From: Pseudodesulfovibrio nedwellii
Lineage (GTDB): Bacteria > Desulfobacterota > Desulfovibrionia > Desulfovibrionales > Desulfovibrionaceae
Assembly: GCF_027923765.1 (NCBI RefSeq)
Contig: NZ_AP026709.1
Coordinates: 863,501 to 927,500 of the forward strand
Reading direction: 5' to 3'
DNA length: 64,000 bases
In this document: positions 27,161 to 34,060 of the stretch, piece after piece
Numbering within the stretch: position 1 is the stretch's first letter
Layout of the letters: each line of letters opens with the position of its first letter
Made by a program: the position numbers and the translations under genes
The notes under the pieces: model-generated
The model's database searches: none
Seen by the model: the letters and a program-made list of their open reading frames with translations, nothing else
Told to the model about the DNA's origin: nothing

Positions 27161-28066
27161 ATGCCAAATACAATATATGATGTCACCATTCTTGGTTCAG
27201 GTCCCGGCGGTTTGCAGGCCGCAATTCATGCTTCCCGCAAAAAAGCCAAAGTTCTTATGCTTGGTCGCATAGATAACAGTAGCCTGTATTGGGCACATGT
27301 TGAAAACTATTGCTGCCAACTCAAAATATCAGGTGAGGAAATCCTGCGAACAGGACGTCAACAGGCCGAAAATTTTGGCACATTGTTCCGCGACGAAGAT
27401 GTTCTTTCCATCGACCCCATGGACAATATTTTTTCGATAAAGCTTGAATCCGGCGACACAGTTTTGTCCAAGACTGTTATTATTGCCACCGGTTCCAGCC
27501 GCAACAAACTCAAAGTTCCAGGTGAAAAAGAACTCCTCGGTAAAGGCGTCAGCTATTGCGTTGATTGTGATGCAGGCTTCTTTAAAAATGAAGTCGTGGC
27601 TGTGGCAGGATGCCGAAGTGCGGCGGTACATGGAGCCGTAATTTTGACGAATTTCGCCAGAGAAGTTCATCTTTATTGCGAAAAACTCGACGTAGCCACG
27701 GCCTTGCGTGAGCAACTCGGCACGACTAGTGTTCATGTTCACGAAGGTGTTCAAATCAAAGAAATCCAAGGCGAGACAGCTGTACAATCGATTCTACTTA
27801 ACGACGACTCCACGCAAAACGTCAGCGGAGTTTTCATTGAACTGGGTGCTAAAGGTGTTTTGGAACTTACCTCCATGCTCGGCGTACAACTTGATGAATC
27901 AATGAAGTATTTAGATGCTGACAAAAAACAACGGACCAATATTACAGGCATCTATGGTGCTGGCGATATTTGCGGCCCCCCACTACAAATGGCAAAAGCT
28001 GTGGGTGAAGGCTGCGTGGCTGGAATAGAAGCCGCCAACTACGCAAAAAAAATTGTCGTTGAATAA
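27161..28066 (+). CDS. Thioredoxin-reductase-like flavoprotein with altered NADPH site
   Basis: This 301-residue protein follows the thioredoxin reductase fold. The FAD motif is GSGPGG (residues 12-17), the redox pair is Cys133-Val-Asp-Cys136 (SYCVDCDAGF), and GAGDICG closes the FAD domain. The second nucleotide motif is unusual: where TrxB has GGGDSAxExA, this has GCRSAAVHGA (about 150-159), and the HRRxxFRA motif for NADPH phosphate is absent. It may use ferredoxin or another donor. GGAGG at 27152-27156 serves either of two adjacent ATGs (27158, 27161). No thioredoxin gene is adjacent. Confidence 0.82.
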   Translation: MPNTIYDVTILGSGPGGLQAAIHASRKKAKVLMLGRIDNSSLYWAHVENYCCQLKISGEEILRTGRQQAENFGTLFRDEDVLSIDPMDNIFSIKLESGDTVLSKTVIIATGSSRNKLKVPGEKELLGKGVSYCVDCDAGFFKNEVVAVAGCRSAAVHGAVILTNFAREVHLYCEKLDVATALREQLGTTSVHVHEGVQIKEIQGETAVQSILLNDDSTQNVSGVFIELGAKGVLELTSMLGVQLDESMKYLDADKKQRTNITGIYGAGDICGPPLQMAKAVGEGCVAGIEAANYAKKIVVE

Positions 28067-28070
28067 TTGA

Positions 28071-28103
28071 AACCGGGTGCAGAATTTAATGCACCCGGTT
28101 TTT
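28071..28103 (+). terminator. Terminator after the TrxB-like gene
   Basis: A perfect 10-bp stem, AACCGGGTGC (28071-28080) and GCACCCGGTT (28091-28100), is followed by a short T run. It begins 4 bases past the stop codon. Confidence 0.9.
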
Positions 28104-28155
28104 CCTAAAAAAACATAATGTCAGCCGGTCGAAATTCTTGCTACTTCTCTCCACC

Positions 28156-28785
28156 CTACATCGGGGGCAACACGCAACAAATATGTCCACCAATGAAGCC
28201 GGATAAAAGTGCGCGTGCGTCCGGTTCATCGTTATTGAACTTGAGAACCGCGTATCGTTCTCCACTCTTCATGAATGCCTTATGCACCGTGCATCCAATA
28301 GAATAATTTTCCTCGCTCGTATCAAAAAGAAGAAAGGTAAGCCGAACAGGCCTTCCCAGTTCTTCAGGAAAGTCCGTTAACCCACCATTCAAATAACGTA
28401 CTCGAGAACAACTTGCAGACATATCCTCGACAATGGCCTGCGCAGCTTTGTTTCCTTCAACGACAATGGCAGGATATGAACACGAACACCTTGGTTCTCC
28501 ACGGTCCTCGGCATCAAAAACAGATTCCGGTCCAATCAATTCTACAGTCGCTTCACATCCACCGCTCATACGAAGCACTTGAGATGCAAAACCAAGCAAA
28601 TGTCCGTCAAAGACATATCGAACCAGCGCATACGTATGAAGCTTCACTCGTCGTATAACACTGTCAGGCACAGTTACATTGACGACAAGATTACCATTGG
28701 TCTTTACATTAGAGACCACGCCTAAAAAACGATCTTCAAAGGTGGAAAACTCCAAAATTATTCTGTCGCCGGATGCGATGTCCAT
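28156..28785 (-). CDS. PilZ domain protein (probable c-di-GMP receptor)
   Basis: This 209-residue protein has an N-terminal beta-rich domain like the YcgR N domain (SGDRIILEFSTFEDRFLG) and a PilZ domain from about residue 95. The PilZ signature is recognisable as RGEPRCSCSYPA (RxxxR) and DMSASCSRV (a D/NxSxxG-like motif, with the Gly replaced). The loss of that Gly means c-di-GMP binding is not certain. I chose ATG 28785 because AAAGGA lies 8 bases upstream; ATG 28794 is an alternative. It may link c-di-GMP to flagellar or surface functions. Confidence 0.75.
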   Translation of the reverse strand: MDIASGDRIILEFSTFEDRFLGVVSNVKTNGNLVVNVTVPDSVIRRVKLHTYALVRYVFDGHLLGFASQVLRMSGGCEATVELIGPESVFDAEDRGEPRCSCSYPAIVVEGNKAAQAIVEDMSASCSRVRYLNGGLTDFPEELGRPVRLTFLLFDTSEENYSIGCTVHKAFMKSGERYAVLKFNNDEPDARALLSGFIGGHICCVLPPM

Positions 28786-28846
28786 AGGGTCCATCCTTTC
28801 ACATATTCCAAAATATTTCATGGCAATCTTGCAAGCAATTATATAT

Positions 28847-29143
28847 ATGCACTCCATGCTCAAAAATATGGGAATTCTTGCATGGATCGGTTGTCTGGTC
28901 ACTCTCGCCTACCAAAGTATATCCTGGACCCTCTCTGCTGCATGGCCGTCTGTAACGCTTCTTGATGTTCTGCACTCTCTCTTCGGCATCGACCTGCTAA
29001 GCTTTATCAGCAACTTACCTCTGGATATGTCGGCCAAAGCTATCTACGTATGTTTTACCACTCAACTCACCCTTTTCTTCTGGTGGCTTGGAGTCGTTCT
29101 GTTTATGACGCAATTCCTCACGCAAATCTTCATCAGAAAATAG
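28847..29143 (+). CDS. Small hypothetical membrane protein
   Basis: This predicted protein of about 98 residues has two hydrophobic segments: one after MGILAWIGCLVTLAYQSI and one at the C-terminus (LTLFFWWLGVVLFMTQFL). I do not recognise it. The start is uncertain: several in-frame ATGs (28820, 28847, 28856, 28868) are possible and none has a clear ribosome-binding site. It is divergent from the PilZ gene, and the upstream part of the open frame overlaps that gene on the other strand. It may be real because of its hydrophobic pattern, but confidence is limited. Confidence 0.45.
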   Translation: MHSMLKNMGILAWIGCLVTLAYQSISWTLSAAWPSVTLLDVLHSLFGIDLLSFISNLPLDMSAKAIYVCFTTQLTLFFWWLGVVLFMTQFLTQIFIRK

Positions 29144-29271
29144 CTTGCACGACACCCAAAATACTCCTCTGAAGTTCATCCACAAGCCATCTCATTTAAA
29201 TATGCAGTGGACTTTTCACCCCCTTTTCAGCTATGAAATAGTATTACGCCTAAAATCCAGAGGTTTATGCA

Positions 29272-30009
29272 TTGCAGAAACGGTATCTTCCCATCGCCAT
29301 CGTGACAGGTGTCCTCTTTCTGATTGCCGTCGGAGGCTATATAATTCCAGCCAGTTCCGACGGTCCACCTATACGCACCCTGCTTGACAACAAGGGGGGC
29401 AAAGTTATTCTCAACCACGCAAGTCATGTTCAAACCATGCAGGAAGACTGCGGGGTCTGCCATCACACGACTGGCAATGCCCAAAATCCTCCGGCTTGTG
29501 CAGATTGCCATGCCAAAAAATTTGATGAGACCTTTACCGCAAAACATCAGAACACATTGGATGACGCGCTCTGTGTATCCTGTCATCACCTCGGTGCCAC
29601 CATCGACAACTTCTCCCATGACGATCACGTTGACGACTACTCGGAAGGAGACTGTCAATCCTGTCACCATGATCCTTCAATTGAATCAGAGCCTCAAGCC
29701 TGTTCCAATTGCCACATGGACGGCAGTAACAGCGTACTGAACCTCAAAAAGGCCTCCCACACCAGATGCGCGGATTGCCACGACGACATGTATAAAGACG
29801 GCATCAAGGGATGCTCCAATTGTCATACCCGATCCACAAACGAGTTGGAACCGGCTCAACAATCGTGCAAAAGCTGTCACGACACACCAGCCGACCAACT
29901 CATTCCAACCACCATGAATGCGTTTCACACTCAGTGCATGGGGTGTCATGAAGACAATGGCACAGGACCATTCGGCGACGAAGCCTGTTACCAATGCCAT
30001 ATGAAATAG
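29272..30009 (+). CDS. Decaheme cytochrome c of the rnf cluster
   Basis: This 245-residue protein has an N-terminal signal anchor (about residues 7-26) and ten CxxCH heme-binding motifs: CGVCH, CADCH, CVSCH, CQSCH, CSNCH, CADCH, CSNCH, CKSCH, CMGCH and CYQCH. Several are followed by a second His, as in class III cytochromes. The start is a TTG with AGAGG at 29259-29263. It lies 13 bases before rnfC, so it should be made with the Rnf complex; multiheme cytochromes next to rnf are known in Desulfovibrio. It likely moves electrons between Rnf and periplasmic carriers such as type I cytochrome c3. Confidence 0.92.
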   Translation: MQKRYLPIAIVTGVLFLIAVGGYIIPASSDGPPIRTLLDNKGGKVILNHASHVQTMQEDCGVCHHTTGNAQNPPACADCHAKKFDETFTAKHQNTLDDALCVSCHHLGATIDNFSHDDHVDDYSEGDCQSCHHDPSIESEPQACSNCHMDGSNSVLNLKKASHTRCADCHDDMYKDGIKGCSNCHTRSTNELEPAQQSCKSCHDTPADQLIPTTMNAFHTQCMGCHEDNGTGPFGDEACYQCHMK

Positions 30010-30022
30010 GGGATCACTCCAT

Positions 30023-31231
30023 ATGACCAAATTCAATTTCAGCCTCAAATCCGGCGACACCGGTCCCCTCATCAAGGCATCCAGCCCTGACATCCTGCAT
30101 ATCCCCATGGATGGCATGACGCCTATTATGGCAGCAGGAGATCAAGTGCTGGGAGGGACCAAAGTAGCCATCGCCAATGCTAACGACGAAGGCGATATGC
30201 ACTCGCCGCTGGCGGGAATCATTCGAGAAATCCAACCCTACGCCATGCTCGTTGAAGTCCGGGGAAACGACCGGATCAAGCCGCACGAACCATGCTCTGA
30301 TAGTGGGGACACGCTCCGGTCCTGGCTGAAAGACAAAGGAGTCTGCACCCGCCACCTCGTCAAGGCTGCGACATTCATCATCAACGCAGTTCCACCGGAG
30401 CCGGGTATATCCATCTATGATCCTCTACTACGCGATTACCGAAAAACGTTGGAACTCGGTCTTGGAACCGTTCAAAAAATAGTAGAACCGAACAAGATGT
30501 TTCTCGTGGCCGCCAAAGGCAACCGGGCTAATGCGTTTGCCAACTGTACGGTCATGCACGTCGCTCCCGTCTATCCGAATGGACTCGATCCACTGATCAT
30601 CAAAACCGTCACGGGACAAGAAGTGCTTCCAGGAATGCTCCCGGATAATGGCACCATCCTTTCTGTCAAAGATCTCTATTTCATAGGCCGTGTCATGGAA
30701 ACGGGTCGTCCTCTTACGGAAACCGTCATGACCATCAATGGAGACAATCATCTTGTCGCCGTTGGGACACCTGTAGGCTTTCTGGCTGCCAAGGCTGACA
30801 CAATCATACACCCCGGCGACAGGGTCGTCATTGGTGGCCCACTCCGAGGATTAGCCGCAGTCAATCTCGAACAAGGAGTGGACAAAGATGCTTCCGGCCT
30901 CCACATCCTGCGCCAAAGCGAAGGAATGAAAACCACTGACAATTTCTGTTTGGGATGTGGTGAATGCGAACGTCACTGCCCCGCCAGAATCATGCCCGGC
31001 CTCATCAGTCGATGTGCCGAATTCAAACAGTTCAAACGAGCTGAAACATATCATATTCATTCCTGCATGGAATGCGGCCTGTGTGGTTACTGGTGCACGG
31101 CTGGACGCCCGCTCCTGCAATATATCCGGCTGGCAAAATATGAATTAGCCCTGCTGGCGGGAGCTGTACAACCTCCTCGTCCCACACCTGAAGACATCCA
31201 GAAAGGACAATCCGGAGACGAGCCATGCTAA
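30023..31231 (+). CDS. rnfC: Rnf complex subunit RnfC, lacking the canonical NADH/FMN loop
   Basis: RnfC is the peripheral Fe-S subunit of the ion-pumping ferredoxin:NAD oxidoreductase. The 402-residue protein has two 4Fe-4S motifs near the C-terminus (CLGCGECERHCP and CMECGLCGYWC, followed by LLQYIRLAKYE) and the middle domain (VTGQEVLPG, RVMETGRPLTETVMT). The glycine-rich GLGGAGFPT segment that binds FMN/NADH in canonical RnfC is missing; the matching place reads DKGVCTRHLVKAATFIINAV. The N-terminal barrel-sandwich part (HSPLAGIIREI) is normal. It overlaps rnfD by 7 bases. Confidence 0.9.
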   Translation: MTKFNFSLKSGDTGPLIKASSPDILHIPMDGMTPIMAAGDQVLGGTKVAIANANDEGDMHSPLAGIIREIQPYAMLVEVRGNDRIKPHEPCSDSGDTLRSWLKDKGVCTRHLVKAATFIINAVPPEPGISIYDPLLRDYRKTLELGLGTVQKIVEPNKMFLVAAKGNRANAFANCTVMHVAPVYPNGLDPLIIKTVTGQEVLPGMLPDNGTILSVKDLYFIGRVMETGRPLTETVMTINGDNHLVAVGTPVGFLAAKADTIIHPGDRVVIGGPLRGLAAVNLEQGVDKDASGLHILRQSEGMKTTDNFCLGCGECERHCPARIMPGLISRCAEFKQFKRAETYHIHSCMECGLCGYWCTAGRPLLQYIRLAKYELALLAGAVQPPRPTPEDIQKGQSGDEPC

Positions 31232-32205
31232 AACAACTCCAACCTATCCTGACAGTATCGGCCCCTCCGCACGTTCATTGTGGGAGAACCATTAAACGGT
31301 ATATGCTCGACACAGTGCTCGCCTTACTGCCTGCGGCAATCATGGCTGTGATTATATTTGGCATGGATGCACTCAGGGTTATGGCGTTATCCTGCTCTGT
31401 GGCAATCGCGACGGAATTCATCTGCAATAAAATCATGAAACGGGAACAATCAGTGGACGACTTCAGCGGCCTGCTGACAGGTCTCCTCTTTGCATTTCTT
31501 CTTCCTGCCTCAGCTCCATGGTGGTTGGTCTTCATCGGTTCGGCTTCCGGCATCATCCTTGGCAAAATGATCTTCGGAGGACTCGGAGGCAACCCGCTGA
31601 GTGCCCCCCTTGTCGGATGGGCTTTATGCCGCATCTCATGGGCAGACTTCATGGACACCAACACAACCATGTTGAACTCGCTACTTCCGGCTCCGCTTCA
31701 GCAACTCAAACATTTTGGCCTGGAATCAATCCAATCAATCGATTTGAGTTCGTTACTTCTCGGCCAACAACTGGGCGGACTGGGTGAAGTTCATATCGCA
31801 GCCCTGCTCGCTGGCGGCATTTTCCTGCTCGCACGTCGTCACATACGATGGTACATTCCGGCAGGGTTTATCGCAGGCTTGCTGGTAACAGCTTGGATTT
31901 ATCAAATTATCGACCCGACCATGTACGCATCGCCTCTCTTTCACTTACTAGCCGGTGGCTCAATTTTTGGTGCTTTCTTTCTGGCAACGGATGCAGCATC
32001 GACTCCAGTTGGATTGGTTCCTTCCCTGCTTTTCGGCCTCATCGCTGGAGCAATGGTCATCATCATCCGAGTATATGGCATTTACCCGGACGGAGTTCCC
32101 TTTGCCATTCTGTTGGCCAATCTGTTCACTCCACTTCTGGACCGCATACGTCCCAAACCATTCGGCGGCCCATACTCATTTGAAAACACGGAGGACACAG
32201 CATGA
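31225..32205 (+). CDS. rnfD: Rnf complex membrane subunit RnfD
   Basis: RnfD is a membrane subunit that carries covalent FMN and takes part in ion translocation. The 326-residue protein has about ten hydrophobic helices. The segment FFLATDAASTPVG (about residues 251-263) corresponds to the flavin-attachment region, and GGLGGNPLSAPLVGW is conserved. The start overlaps the rnfC end, and rnfG starts before its stop, so the whole set is tightly coupled. An ApbE flavin transferase, needed to attach FMN, is not encoded in this cluster. Confidence 0.94.
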   Translation: MLKQLQPILTVSAPPHVHCGRTIKRYMLDTVLALLPAAIMAVIIFGMDALRVMALSCSVAIATEFICNKIMKREQSVDDFSGLLTGLLFAFLLPASAPWWLVFIGSASGIILGKMIFGGLGGNPLSAPLVGWALCRISWADFMDTNTTMLNSLLPAPLQQLKHFGLESIQSIDLSSLLLGQQLGGLGEVHIAALLAGGIFLLARRHIRWYIPAGFIAGLLVTAWIYQIIDPTMYASPLFHLLAGGSIFGAFFLATDAASTPVGLVPSLLFGLIAGAMVIIIRVYGIYPDGVPFAILLANLFTPLLDRIRPKPFGGPYSFENTEDTA

Positions 32206-32780
32206 AAGAAATGCTCAAGATGATTCTTGTGCTGTCGCTTATCTGCGGCCTCTCCGGCCTGACGTTGGCAACAATCCGACAGGCAACCAACCAACGCATT
32301 GAAGAACAGGTCATGACGTATGTGCAAGGTCCTGCTCTGGCGCAAATTTTCAACGATTACGACAACAATCCGGTCAAAGATCGCAAAATAATTGACCTCT
32401 CTGACGGCTCCATCACGATTTTTCCTGCCATAAAAAACGGCACCCTGACCGGAATAGCTCTTGAAACCTTTGGTAAGGGCTACGGCGGTGACATTGGCGT
32501 CATGGTCGGATTCAGCCTCGACGGTACAAAACTCAAAGGCATCGGTATTACCACACTCAAAGAAACACCCGGTCTCGGCGCACGTGTGGTTGAACCAGAC
32601 TACCGAGATCAATTCAAGGGACACACTACCACGTCCCTTGCCTTAAAAAAACAAGGTGGCGACATCGCAGCCATCTCTGGCGCGACGATCTCGTCCACAG
32701 GCACAGTCGCCGCCGTCAACGACGCAATACAGATATTTAACAAGATTAAGGACAAACTCCCCACCGCCTGGGGATCGTAG
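32202..32780 (+). CDS. rnfG: Rnf complex subunit RnfG (covalent FMN)
   Basis: RnfG is a periplasm-facing flavoprotein with one N-terminal membrane helix (about residues 8-26). The 192-residue protein has the flavinylation motif SGATISS (residues 159-165), with Thr162 the likely FMN attachment point, and the FMN-binding domain stretch KETPGLGARV. It overlaps rnfD by 4 bases and is followed by rnfE after 8 bases. In Rnf it passes electrons on from RnfD or, in this clade, possibly exchanges with the multiheme cytochrome; the latter is inference. Confidence 0.95.
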   Translation: MKEMLKMILVLSLICGLSGLTLATIRQATNQRIEEQVMTYVQGPALAQIFNDYDNNPVKDRKIIDLSDGSITIFPAIKNGTLTGIALETFGKGYGGDIGVMVGFSLDGTKLKGIGITTLKETPGLGARVVEPDYRDQFKGHTTTSLALKKQGGDIAAISGATISSTGTVAAVNDAIQIFNKIKDKLPTAWGS

Positions 32781-32788
32781 GATATGTC

Positions 32789-33463
32789 ATGAGCATGTGG
32801 AAAGAATTCTCCAAAGGCCTGTGGCACGATCTGCCACCTTTCAAGCTGGTACTTGGTCTCTGTCCGGTGCTGGCTGTAACAAAGACAGCATACAACGGCT
32901 TCGGCATGGGTATGGCCGTCATATTTGTCCTTGCCCTGTCCAACCTGTTCGTCTCGTTGCTCCGCAAAGTCATTCCAGCCAAAGTACGCATCGCCTGCTT
33001 CATCGTGGTGGCAGCATCGCTGGTTGTCTGCGTAGAATTACTCATGCAGGCATATGCCTACCCGCTGTATCTGCAACTCGGCATCTTCGTCCCGCTTATT
33101 GTGGTCAACTGTATTATTCTGGGACGAGCCGAAGCATTCGCTTCCAAAAACCCAGTCCATCTGGCTGTCGCTGACGGTCTTGGCATGGGTGTAGGGTTCA
33201 CTCTCTCACTGACGTTCCTTGGCTCTATCCGTGAACTCTTCGGATACGGCACATGGTTCGGCCTGCACATCATGGGAGACTGGTTTGAACCGTTCACCTT
33301 TATGGTCGAGGCCCCCGGCGCCTTCGTCTGTCTCGGACTCGTATTGGCTGGCATGAATGCACTGACCAACTGGCAACGCAAGACCAAAGGACTGGAGGCC
33401 ATCGAGGGCCCGGTCCACGACTGCAAAACCTGCGGCATGTGCTCAACGAAACCGGGAGTGTAG
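32789..33463 (+). CDS. rnfE: Rnf complex membrane subunit RnfE
   Basis: RnfE is a six-helix membrane subunit that pairs with RnfA as two inverted halves holding a membrane Fe-S cluster. The 224-residue protein begins MWKEFSKGLWHD and has the conserved FVPLIVVNCIILGRAEAFAS stretch, whose Asn-Cys is the cluster ligand region. The C-terminal tail is longer than in most and includes CKTCGMCSTKPGV, three extra cysteines on the cytoplasmic side that are worth noting. It is followed by rnfA after 9 bases. Confidence 0.95.
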   Translation: MSMWKEFSKGLWHDLPPFKLVLGLCPVLAVTKTAYNGFGMGMAVIFVLALSNLFVSLLRKVIPAKVRIACFIVVAASLVVCVELLMQAYAYPLYLQLGIFVPLIVVNCIILGRAEAFASKNPVHLAVADGLGMGVGFTLSLTFLGSIRELFGYGTWFGLHIMGDWFEPFTFMVEAPGAFVCLGLVLAGMNALTNWQRKTKGLEAIEGPVHDCKTCGMCSTKPGV

Positions 33464-33472
33464 GGAGAAACC

Positions 33473-34048
33473 ATGGATTACTTCGTACTCATCATCGCCG
33501 CCATATTCGTCAACAACATCGTGTTGGCACAGTATTTAGGTAACTGTCCGTTCATTGGCACATCCAAAGAATCAAGTGTAGCTATCGGCATGGGACTGGC
33601 CGTCGTCTTCGTGGCCGCCATGGCCGCATGTATCACATGGTGTGTCCAAAAATTCATGCTCGCCCCTAATGATCTGGGGTATCTTCAGACCATCGCCTTT
33701 ATTCTCGTTATCGCCGCACTGGTTCAATTCGTAGAAATGTTCCTGAAAAAAGCGATACCACCACTCTATAAATCACTTGGCATCTTCCTGCCGCTCATCA
33801 CCACCAACTGCGCGGTACTCGGTATTGCTATCATCTGCCAACGTGAAGAATATTCTTTCGTAGAGACCCTGATTTTCTCGATAGCATCAGGCTTCGGCTT
33901 CATGCTTGCCCTCGTAGTGCTGGCAGGTATTCGCGAACGACTCGACCTTGCACGCGTCCCGGTAGCAATGAAAGGCACCCCGCTCGGACTGATTCTGGCC
34001 GGTCTCATGTCCCTGGCATTCTTCGCCTTCAAAGGCATGGCCTCATAG
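33473..34048 (+). CDS. rnfA: Rnf complex membrane subunit RnfA
   Basis: RnfA is the partner of RnfE in the membrane core. The 191-residue protein has six hydrophobic helices and the family features VNNIVLAQYLGNCPFIG at the N-terminus and LPLITTNCAVLGIAI in the second half, both carrying the conserved Cys that ligand the intramembrane cluster. It is 9 bases after rnfE and 12 before rnfB. Length and motifs are normal. Confidence 0.96.
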   Translation: MDYFVLIIAAIFVNNIVLAQYLGNCPFIGTSKESSVAIGMGLAVVFVAAMAACITWCVQKFMLAPNDLGYLQTIAFILVIAALVQFVEMFLKKAIPPLYKSLGIFLPLITTNCAVLGIAIICQREEYSFVETLIFSIASGFGFMLALVVLAGIRERLDLARVPVAMKGTPLGLILAGLMSLAFFAFKGMAS

Positions 34049-34060
34049 GAGTATTGAAAT

